Shown in pieces: positions 6,816 through 13,011 of a stretch of 15,646 nucleotides of DNA; within the stretch, counting starts at the first letter, position 1; every line of letters starts with the position of its first letter. The notes beneath the pieces are model-generated. The model was not told the origin of the DNA. It ran no database searches and worked only from the letters and a program-made list of their open reading frames with translations. Both the position numbers and the translations under genes were made by a program. Source of the stretch: Chlamydiales bacterium. Lineage in GTDB: Bacteria > Chlamydiota > Chlamydiia > Chlamydiales > FEN-1388. The stretch covers positions 1 to 15,646 of the forward strand of contig JAJFUY010000165.1 in the NCBI GenBank assembly GCA_021372185.1. The letters run 5' to 3'.

Positions 6816-7109
6816 ATGTTTAAGTACAGTCGAAAACCAACATCTCCAGGTGAGATTTTGTTCGAAGAATTTTTGAAGCCGCTAGGTATTACACAAAGAG
6901 AATTGGCCACACACATTAGCTGTGACTACAAAGTCATCAATCGTATCATCAACGAAAAATCTTCGGTAACTCCTGAAATTGCGATGAGGCTGAGCGCTGC
7001 CCTTGATACCACGCCTGAGTTTTGGTTAAATGCTCAAATGGCACACGATTTATGGGTCATTAGTAAGACAAAGCGTAAAATTTCTTCCCTATTAAAGCAG
7101 GCAGCCTAA
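6816..7109 (+). CDS. higA: HigA-type antitoxin / XRE-family regulator
   Basis: The 97-aa protein is a compact Cro/C1-type helix-turn-helix protein of the HigA antidote family. The family hallmarks are PGEILFEEFLKPLGITQREL near residues 11-30, the recognition helix region around CDYKVINRIIN, and the signature AMRLSAALDTTPEFWLNAQ. In complete modules HigA binds HigB and represses its own promoter. The start is ATG 6816, with AGGAG at 6805-6809 six bases upstream, partly within the HigB stop. Its cognate toxin is reduced to a C-terminal fragment, so it is an orphan, possibly now serving as regulator of the upstream fic gene. It ends two bases before the stop of the convergent Cys-rich gene. Confidence 0.9.
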   Translation: MFKYSRKPTSPGEILFEEFLKPLGITQRELATHISCDYKVINRIINEKSSVTPEIAMRLSAALDTTPEFWLNAQMAHDLWVISKTKRKISSLLKQAA

Positions 7110-7111
7110 AC

Positions 7112-7387
7112 CTATTTAAACAAGTCATCAAACTTCTTTTTGGCGTCTACTGCCCCATCCGCACTTTTTTTGCCCAAAATTGAAAAATCTTCGCAGAGGT
7201 TGTTTTTGGTGCGGTCTGCTACATAATCGGTGCCGGGAATTTTGCAGTCGTTAGGACGGCCGGGCTCGTAAAAGCGGCAATTTTTGCAGCAGTGAAGATC
7301 TGCTAAACACGCCTCACAGGTAGCTCTAAACGAGACTTTGCCAAATACTAATTCAGGCAAAACGCCCCCACACTGCCAGCAGTTCAT
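7112..7387 (-). CDS. Small Cys-rich, zinc-ribbon-like protein
   Basis: The 91-aa protein has ten cysteines in two groups. C3-x2-C6 with C24-x2-C27 forms a likely zinc ribbon. A second cluster comprises C33, C34, C37, C48 and C65 within CCKNCRFYEPGRPNDCKIP and DRTKNNLCEDF. The final 20 residues are lysine- and aspartate-rich. I recognise this arrangement as a family of small hypothetical proteins seen in chlamydiae and other bacteria, with no known function; a metal-binding or nucleic-acid adaptor role would be a guess. The start is ATG 7387 with GGAAGAGG just upstream. No signal peptide is seen. The ribosome site lies within the left end of the 167-bp palindrome. Confidence 0.75.
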   Translation of the reverse strand: MNCWQCGGVLPELVFGKVSFRATCEACLADLHCCKNCRFYEPGRPNDCKIPGTDYVADRTKNNLCEDFSILGKKSADGAVDAKKKFDDLFK

Positions 7388-7388
7388 A

Positions 7389-7555
7389 AGACCTCTTCCT
7401 AGTAATTAAGGTTCAGCGAATTTTTGAGTGATTTTGCTATGCTTTTCGTTCTCACATAAACCCACATACTCTTACGAGTAGGGGGTTTATGTGAGAACGA
7501 AAAGCATAGTAAAAGCGCCAAAAAGTCGCCAACATTAATTACTAGGAAGAGGTCT
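7389..7555. repeat. 167-bp imperfect palindrome between divergent genes
   Basis: The outer arms, 21 bp each, are exact complements (7389-7409 and 7535-7555; AGACCTCTTCCTAG... against ...CTAGGAAGAGGTCT). A second pair of exact arms, 27 bp each, lies inside (7437-7463 and 7483-7509), extended outward by a G-T and four A-T pairs. At the tip TACTC-TTAC-GAGTA closes the structure. Weaker pairing (for example GCGA with TCGC, and runs of T with runs of A) joins the inner and outer stems. It covers nearly the whole spacer between the Cys-rich gene and the HEAT-repeat gene and includes the former's ribosome site. It could be a miniature inverted-repeat element, an inverted duplication of a leader, or a shared regulatory structure. 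Confidence 0.85.
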
Positions 7556-7591
7556 ACAAATCCCCAATTATGCTATTGTTATAGACAAACT

Positions 7592-9262
7592 ATGATACGT
7601 AAAATCCTCTTTTTCTTGTTGATTCCTACGCTTATGCACGCTGGCCGCATAGAATCCCTATTGGCTATTGGTGATGCTCATGGCGCGCTATTGGAACTTG
7701 AGCCCATGCTTGCTGCCGACCCAGATAATCGCCTCTTGCAGCGACAAGAAATTCAGTGTTTAGCAAAACAGGGCAACATCACCGCGCTTCTAAAAGCCTA
7801 TAAATGCTTTAATAATAGTAGCGATAAAGCCCTTTTAGAAGATGTCGCGTGGGCCATTATCAATCAGGCCAGCCACTCAAACTCTAATTTTATACGCCAA
7901 GAGGCCTATATAGCAGCTTTTATGTCTAATGATGCGCGCGGCATTCCCCTCTGTCAAAAAGCCCTGACAGATCAAAGTGAACAGATGCGCCTTTTGGCTA
8001 CATCCATGGCCGCACGCGCTCATGACGAAGTGCTAAAAACCACCTGTCATAAAGCTTTAGAGCATGACCCATCAAAACGCGTAAGGCTACAGTCCATCAA
8101 CACAGTTGGCGCTATGCGCTATGAGCCAGCCCAGGCGACACTCCTTAAGATATTAGAATCAAAAGATAGCGATGCTGTTGAAAAAATGGCGGCAATAGAA
8201 GCCCTTACACATATCGCACAGCAGGTAGATACTTCACATATTGAGTCGCTTGTAAAAAGTGATCGCGCCATCTTACGCCTCCTTGCCTGTGAGCTTGTGC
8301 TTAACCAGTTTGATAGCCAGCATGCTAAGCACATTTTGCCCCTTATTAATGACAGTGTATTTGATGTACGACTGGCTGCTATTGAATGCATCAGCGCTTT
8401 AGGCCAAAAGCCAACAGATGACCAAATGGAGCTCTTGCTGGCTCATAAAGACATAAAAACCAAAATTTTGGCAAACTACCTCTCACTTGTTGTGAGCTAT
8501 AAAGAAAAAGAGGCTGTTGCCAACTTTACCACCTTTATGCAGCACCAAGACCAGATGATCCGCCTCTTTGCAACGGGCGCTATATGCCATTCTGGGCGCC
8601 ACATACACCAATTTGTAGACTCATTTGCCAAATTTGACGACCCACTTGTAAGATTGAATTTGGCTATCGGCTGCATCTGGCAACGAATTGATGTTCAAAG
8701 AGCTGCCTCCTTTATACTTCATGCTCTAAAAGACTCGGGGCGCCTTTCTTGGCAGAATGTGGGTACCATTTCTTTTGTAGCTCCAAGCACAGCTTTTCAC
8801 TCAAGCCAGTATGCTAGGCTGCCAGAAAGTGAAGATTTAGCACTACGATTAGAGCTCTATTCTATGCTTGCCTGCTGCCCAAATGTCTCAATTTATGAGC
8901 CATTAAAAGCCTTTCTTAAAGAGAGAACATGGGGAATCAGTGGCCAAAGCATAAACCTCATGATGCAAGAGGGCCTCATCTATTTTAAAGAACTCTCAGA
9001 ACTTGTACATGATGACTGCCCAGAAATAGCCCTGCAAGCGGCATTTATCTTAGCATTTTATGCCCAAGATGATGATGCCCTCAAAGTGTTAACAAAAGCC
9101 TTTGGAGATAGTCCAAGGCAAATGAAAGAATACATCCTTTATGCTGTTGCTACAATAGGCACAAAATCTGCCCTACCATTTCTGGTGCAGGTGCTCAATG
9201 AACCCTCAGAATCACTCAGAGTAATGGCCGCTCGTGGCATCCTCATCTGCCTCTACAAATAG
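7592..9262 (+). CDS. Secreted HEAT-repeat (alpha-solenoid) protein
   Basis: The 556-aa protein starts with a clear Sec signal peptide (MIRKILFFLLIPTLMHA, cut near residue 17). Residues about 20-75 look like a TPR-type helical pair (RIESLLAIGDAHGALLELEP, then DPDNRLLQRQEIQCLAKQG). The rest, about 90-555, is a run of HEAT-like repeats, recognisable as repeated pairs of helices such as VRLQSINTVGAMRYEPAQAT, VRLAAIECISALGQ and LRVMAARGILI. Such solenoids are binding scaffolds, so an envelope or periplasmic assembly role is plausible, but no partner is evident. No strong ribosome site precedes the ATG at 7592; the signal peptide fixes the start. The gene diverges from the Cys-rich gene and overlaps the kinase-like gene tail to tail by 10 bp. 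Similar proteins occur in other chlamydiae as far as I recall. Confidence 0.82.
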   Translation: MIRKILFFLLIPTLMHAGRIESLLAIGDAHGALLELEPMLAADPDNRLLQRQEIQCLAKQGNITALLKAYKCFNNSSDKALLEDVAWAIINQASHSNSNFIRQEAYIAAFMSNDARGIPLCQKALTDQSEQMRLLATSMAARAHDEVLKTTCHKALEHDPSKRVRLQSINTVGAMRYEPAQATLLKILESKDSDAVEKMAAIEALTHIAQQVDTSHIESLVKSDRAILRLLACELVLNQFDSQHAKHILPLINDSVFDVRLAAIECISALGQKPTDDQMELLLAHKDIKTKILANYLSLVVSYKEKEAVANFTTFMQHQDQMIRLFATGAICHSGRHIHQFVDSFAKFDDPLVRLNLAIGCIWQRIDVQRAASFILHALKDSGRLSWQNVGTISFVAPSTAFHSSQYARLPESEDLALRLELYSMLACCPNVSIYEPLKAFLKERTWGISGQSINLMMQEGLIYFKELSELVHDDCPEIALQAAFILAFYAQDDDALKVLTKAFGDSPRQMKEYILYAVATIGTKSALPFLVQVLNEPSESLRVMAARGILICLYK

Positions 9263-10275
9263 TGTGCGACCTTTGTGAGTGATGTGTGGATTTCGGACCA
9301 GGTAATTGGGTGACCTTGCAGGCATTTGAGAGCAATTGATACTATGGGCTTGTCCTTTTCAGAGACTATTGAGGGAGCCTTATAAACATGAAAATCACAA
9401 TCAGGGATCTCTCCTATCGTTTCTTCGTAACCAAACCTTGAAGTAGTCGGATTACCTCCGCTAGTCTCTACGAGTATTCCTAAAGTGTAGACGTCGTTTA
9501 AAAGCAGACCAAATGCAAAAAAATCCCATTTTTTAGCGCGATCAAATTTTAAGGCGTCAAATGCTTCTTTATCAACTTTACGAATATCGGGAGGCCCACA
9601 TTTTTGCAAATAATAAGGCCGCTTTTCAAGGCGTCGCTTTAAGAAGTCTGCATCTAAAGTACCGGTTGTTTTATCAAAAATAAGAGCGCCCTCAAGATCT
9701 ATAATCACAGGCCCCATGTTATTTATTAAAATATTTTTTGAGTGTAGATCGCAGTGGACTATTCCATTTTCATGAAGGTACTCAAGACCTTGAGCAATAG
9801 CTGCCATGACGACTTTTTTTTGCTCTTTTTTTAAATCACTAAATTTGTGTGGACAGTACGATGAAACGCAGGCAACAGAAGTATCGCCATTTTTACGCGT
9901 ATAGGCAAAAACCTTGCTATGTCGTACATACTGTTTGCCAGGCCCCGTGCCTTGATTTATCCGCTGAAAAACTAAATCTTCAGTTGTAATTTGCTTTGCA
10001 TGCTTTAAAACGCTACGTACAGCTACTTCACAAGTGCCCACCTTCTTCATAATCTTGCTTATCTTAAATTGTCCAGACCCGGCAATCGCATTTTTTTCAT
10101 TCTTGTGCAAATTCATAAAGAGTTTCACCTCTTCTGTCTCGAACTGCACAGTGTAAGAGTGATCCTGATCAGCAAATGTATTTTTTGCAACTTTCATAAT
10201 AGCAGGCATGTGTGATATCTGATTTCGAGCCCAACTCACTACACGCTGTTCTAGTTGAATAGAACTAGTAACCAT
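9253..10275 (-). CDS. Divergent protein-kinase-like protein (possible effector)
   Basis: The 340-aa protein has the order of motifs of an eukaryotic-type Ser/Thr kinase. A glycine loop G66-SGQF is at 66-70, then VAVR at 84-87 where VAIK is expected. The catalytic loop is HCDLHSKN at 174-181 (D176 base, N181 metal ligand), with DLE at 193-195 in place of DFG. The αF segment WDFFAFG is at 250-256 and a C-lobe stretch IALKCLQGHP at 314-323. The β3 lysine is therefore Arg, and the DFG Phe and Gly are changed, although the key Asp residues remain. Activity could be atypical. There is no signal peptide or transmembrane segment, so it could be cytosolic or type III secreted; neither can be read from sequence. 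The start is ATG 10275 with AAGGAT nearby. It overlaps the HEAT-repeat gene tail to tail. Confidence 0.8.
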   Translation of the reverse strand: MVTSSIQLEQRVVSWARNQISHMPAIMKVAKNTFADQDHSYTVQFETEEVKLFMNLHKNEKNAIAGSGQFKISKIMKKVGTCEVAVRSVLKHAKQITTEDLVFQRINQGTGPGKQYVRHSKVFAYTRKNGDTSVACVSSYCPHKFSDLKKEQKKVVMAAIAQGLEYLHENGIVHCDLHSKNILINNMGPVIIDLEGALIFDKTTGTLDADFLKRRLEKRPYYLQKCGPPDIRKVDKEAFDALKFDRAKKWDFFAFGLLLNDVYTLGILVETSGGNPTTSRFGYEETIGEIPDCDFHVYKAPSIVSEKDKPIVSIALKCLQGHPITWSEIHTSLTKVAHYL

Positions 10276-10359
10276 TCTGAAATCCTTAAATGTCTACTCC
10301 ATGAGGTTGTGAAAAAATTAGAATCCTGGCGAGTTTGCTGATATTTTTTAGCAGATTTT

Positions 10360-10414
10360 AAAATTTAGCCCAGCCAGAACCGTCCAGGTGCCGGTTTGGG
10401 CGGGGCTAAATTTT
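10360..10414. terminator. Long stem-loop, bidirectional terminator-like
   Basis: AAAATTTAGCCC (10360-10371) pairs exactly with GGGCTAAATTTT (10403-10414). After one mismatch, GCC pairs with GGC, then GAACCG pairs with CGGTTT with one mismatch and one G-T pair, leaving a loop of about nine bases (10383-10391). The A/T-rich base with GC-rich upper stem resembles an intrinsic terminator working in either direction, yet it lies upstream of both flanking genes. A regulatory or remnant role is possible. Confidence 0.6.
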
Positions 10415-10484
10415 GAAAGATGCAAAAAAGATCGGCGAAATCGCCTGGATCTCTATTTTTTCACATCCTCCATGCATGACTATA

Positions 10485-10529
10485 CCAGGTTCATTTATTC
10501 CAGGTTCATTTATTCCAGTTTCATTTTTT
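10485..10529 (+). repeat. Three 15-bp tandem repeats
   Basis: CCAGGTTCATTTATT occurs at 10485-10499 and again exactly at 10500-10514. A third, diverged copy (CCAGTTTCATTTTTT) follows at 10515-10529. The array lies 64 bases upstream of the -35 box of the beta-helix promoter. It may be slippage-prone or a binding region. Confidence 0.75.
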
Positions 10530-10592
10530 CTTTTTTGCACTTCTTGTCTAAAGTACATTCCACTAGGCGAAAAAAAAGTGCGTGCAAATTTC

Positions 10593-10620
10593 TTGACATT
10601 ATTTTTGTGGAAGATAATAG
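10593..10620 (+). promoter_or_regulatory. Putative promoter of the beta-helix array
   Basis: A perfect TTGACA at 10593-10598 is followed, after a 16-base spacer, by TAATAG at 10615-10620; overlapping GATAAT (10613-10618) is a better -10 but with a 14-base spacer. The start codon follows about 60 bases later. Comparable boxes are not evident in the 51- and 37-bp gaps between later copies, suggesting transcription from here through the array. Confidence 0.45.
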
Positions 10621-10650
10621 TTGCCGTTTGATGTACTAATTGTATTTTTT

Positions 10651-10680
10651 ATTACCCTCCTTCACGATAAGGTGTGAGCA
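10651..10680 (+). promoter_or_regulatory. Conserved leader and ribosome site of beta-helix gene 1
   Basis: ATTACCCTCCTTCACGATAA followed by GGTGTGAGCA precedes the ATG. Nearly the same sequence precedes copies 2 (12983-13011) and 3 (15287-15316). AAGGTG acts as ribosome site; the CCCTTCACGAT part is also conserved. Confidence 0.7.
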
Positions 10681-12960
10681 ATGAAATTGTTTATTTTCTC
10701 TAGAAATATCGCGGCAATTGTTGCGGCTCTCTGTTTAGCTTCTGGATCTCTTATTGGATCTGAGCACCATAAGTCTCGACATCACAGCTCAAGCAGTAAC
10801 TCTTGCAAAAGCGTAAAAAAGCAGCTTCATAATGTAGGTCATACCCTCGATCGCATTGAACAGCTAGAAAAGCAGCTCACAAGCGTTGCTCCAACGCCAA
10901 TTACTCAAAAGAACATCGATCGTGCTGGCGGCGTTTTGACTCTCTGCCACTCAGGTGATTACTGTGTAACAGAAGACATAAAAGGAGTTCTTGTTATTGG
11001 TGCAGATAGCGTATGTCTTGACCTTTGCTGCCACACCCTTGATGCAAAAGGCTTGCCTAGTGCCATCATTGCCAATGGCTATCAAGGCCTGAAAGTATTT
11101 GACGGACGCATTATACATTCAGAGACTGCCGCAATAAAAATACAAAACTATAGTTCGGTAGAGCTCTATAAGCTTGTCATGAACAATCATAGCCTTGACT
11201 CTATCCGCATAGCAGATTCTATCAATATTAACGTACATGATGTCGACTTTATCAACGACCAAAGCGGCGAGCATGCTCTCTTACTTAGCAACTGCACAAA
11301 TATGGTTATTAAAAACTGCAATGCCTCAGGTTTTTTAAGCACGATTGGTGCGGTGATACAACTGAATTTTTGTCTAAATACATCGATTCAAGATGTGGAA
11401 GTAAGAGAATGCATCAAATCAGTGGCATCTCCAGCTGGTAGCTATGACCCAGCTTCTATGTTAGTATGTATCAACGGATCTCCAGGGACTGATCTTGTTC
11501 ATGTGAAAGTAAGCGACAACACCGTTGACACAACTGCTGTTGGAGCAAGGCGGTTTGCTGCAATTGGATTTATGAATTCACCAGGCGGTTCTTTGCACAG
11601 ATGCCAAACAAACAATAACACCGATATCAATGGTGATGTTGGAAATGATATAACGAGCTTTTCCGGCCTAGATAGACAGGTATTTATTGGCAGTAGCGAT
11701 AATGTGACTGTGACTGAGCACCAAGCAAATAACAATAGATGCACTGTTGTCATGACAGACTTTCGTATGTATGCCCCTCTCGACTCACTAAATGTGGTGT
11801 TTGATGGCTGCCAGGCAAATAACAATAGCATAGCGGAACTAGCTGTTAATTCAGTTTTTGATTCCTATTTTGCAGGCTTTCTTGTGCAATTCAACGCTAT
11901 ACGTCCTGACGGTGCCGTTGTGCGTAATTGCCAGGCAAACTTTAACACAGTAGTAAACGGTGGTTCAACCCGAGACCCCATGAGTAACCAAGGCCTTTTT
12001 ATGGGCATTCGGTTAGAGGGTAATGGTATTATTGACTCATGCCAAACAAGCAATAATACCTTCCAAGATGCATCGATAATACCTCAGACGCAAGTTACTG
12101 GCATTTATGCAGTGAATGCAGCAAGTGCTACTATAATAAATTCGTCATCTGATAACAACACTGGCGCAGAAACAGCAGCTGGGATTACTTTTTTTGGCGA
12201 TCTACAAAATGCCTCTAGCTGCACCATACAGAGCTGTTCTGCCAGCTCCAATGGTAACTACGGTCTTTTGATAGGAAATCCTTTTAGGAAGGCTGGAATT
12301 GCCACATCTAATGCAGAAGTTTTTGACTCTGTGTTTAACCAAAATGGTAGTGCCTTTGGCGATGCAGCAGGAATTTTTATTTTTCCAGGTGACGTCAGTA
12401 TCTCTAATGTCCTGATTAAAGGATGTCAAATTAATGACACATCTTCAGGTAGGGCAAATGCTGCAGGAATACTTGCAGTATCTGCAAGTAATGTTGTGAT
12501 TGAAGATACTGATGTTTTCAACACAAGAGCAGATGGCGCCGGCCATGGCATCCTCTTTGACACTCTTAGAGACTCCAAGATTATTCGCACGCAAGTACAC
12601 GGAAACCAAAATAGCGGTGTAGAGCTTGTAGGTGTGAATACCAATGTGCTCATACTCGATTCTATTGCCATCGATAACGATAAAGGCTTTAGCGTAAGTG
12701 CCGGAAGCGTCCTTGAAAATGGTGTTATCCAGGGTAACAAAGCACTTGGTAATGTAAGCTTTGGCTTTGAGCATGCAGCGGTACTCCCTGTGCCATTTGA
12801 TACAGGCTATCAAAATAACTATGCGCAAGATAACGGCGTAAACTACAGCATCAGCAATATAATCCAGCTATTTAACTACAGTATTCCAGCGGCAACGTAT
12901 ACGTTTGTCCCAAATGGTGCGAGCAATTACCCTACTCAAGCTAATATCGATGCTTCGTAG
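10681..12960 (+). CDS. Secreted right-handed parallel beta-helix repeat protein, copy 1
   Basis: The 759-aa protein begins with a Sec signal peptide (about 1-26, SRNIAAIVAALCLASGSLIG). A Ser/His-rich segment follows, then a short predicted coiled coil (about 44-68, VKKQLHNVGHTLDRIEQLEK) and the conserved PTPITQ. Residues 88-145 (SGDYC, VCLDLCCHTLDAKG, LKVFDGRII) form the cap and first rungs seen in parallel beta-helix proteins. The middle holds Asn/Cys-rich rungs with a recurring CQANNN-type motif (CQTNNN 308, HQANNN 347, CQANNN 377, CQANFN 417, CQTSNN 454). The last 140 residues are strongly conserved with copy 2 and end in IDAS. No membrane anchor or autotransporter barrel is present. Likely an exported adhesin- or enzyme-like surface protein; no catalytic residues are recognisable. 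Confidence 0.85.
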   Translation: MKLFIFSRNIAAIVAALCLASGSLIGSEHHKSRHHSSSSNSCKSVKKQLHNVGHTLDRIEQLEKQLTSVAPTPITQKNIDRAGGVLTLCHSGDYCVTEDIKGVLVIGADSVCLDLCCHTLDAKGLPSAIIANGYQGLKVFDGRIIHSETAAIKIQNYSSVELYKLVMNNHSLDSIRIADSININVHDVDFINDQSGEHALLLSNCTNMVIKNCNASGFLSTIGAVIQLNFCLNTSIQDVEVRECIKSVASPAGSYDPASMLVCINGSPGTDLVHVKVSDNTVDTTAVGARRFAAIGFMNSPGGSLHRCQTNNNTDINGDVGNDITSFSGLDRQVFIGSSDNVTVTEHQANNNRCTVVMTDFRMYAPLDSLNVVFDGCQANNNSIAELAVNSVFDSYFAGFLVQFNAIRPDGAVVRNCQANFNTVVNGGSTRDPMSNQGLFMGIRLEGNGIIDSCQTSNNTFQDASIIPQTQVTGIYAVNAASATIINSSSDNNTGAETAAGITFFGDLQNASSCTIQSCSASSNGNYGLLIGNPFRKAGIATSNAEVFDSVFNQNGSAFGDAAGIFIFPGDVSISNVLIKGCQINDTSSGRANAAGILAVSASNVVIEDTDVFNTRADGAGHGILFDTLRDSKIIRTQVHGNQNSGVELVGVNTNVLILDSIAIDNDKGFSVSAGSVLENGVIQGNKALGNVSFGFEHAAVLPVPFDTGYQNNYAQDNGVNYSISNIIQLFNYSIPAATYTFVPNGASNYPTQANIDAS

Positions 12961-12982
12961 GTTGTGAATTATTTATATTTTG

Positions 12983-13011
12983 ATTACCCCCTTCACGATA
13001 AGGTGTGAACA
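12983..13011 (+). promoter_or_regulatory. Conserved leader and ribosome site of beta-helix gene 2
   Basis: ATTACCCCCTTCACGATAAG followed by GTGTGAACA precedes the ATG. It matches the copy 1 leader except for one missing base and single substitutions, although the stretch just upstream (12961-12982) is not conserved. Confidence 0.7.

Larger units (their letters stand above)
10276..10680. other. 405-bp divergent intergenic region with hairpin, tandem repeat and promoter
   Basis: Between the kinase-like gene and the beta-helix array lies non-coding DNA holding, in order, a long GC-rich hairpin (10360-10414), three 15-bp tandem repeats (10485-10529), a TTGACA-type promoter (10593-10620) and the conserved leader of the beta-helix genes (10651-10680). 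Two overlapping open frames here (about 70-80 codons) have no family resemblance, no ribosome site, and one begins inside the hairpin; I do not consider them genes. Confidence 0.7.

Noticed and set aside
7437..7509. Inner hairpin of the palindrome as an ordinary terminator
   Set aside because: It lies upstream of both neighbouring genes, so no coding transcript from them would end there, and the stem is far longer than typical terminators.
10485..10529. Possible CRISPR-like array
   Set aside because: The 15-bp units are directly adjacent with no spacers and there are no cas genes nearby.
10388..10639. Two overlapping small frames in the divergent spacer
   Set aside because: The first begins at a GTG inside the hairpin loop; both read through the tandem repeats and T-rich tracts, and neither shows a ribosome site, signal peptide or family motif.
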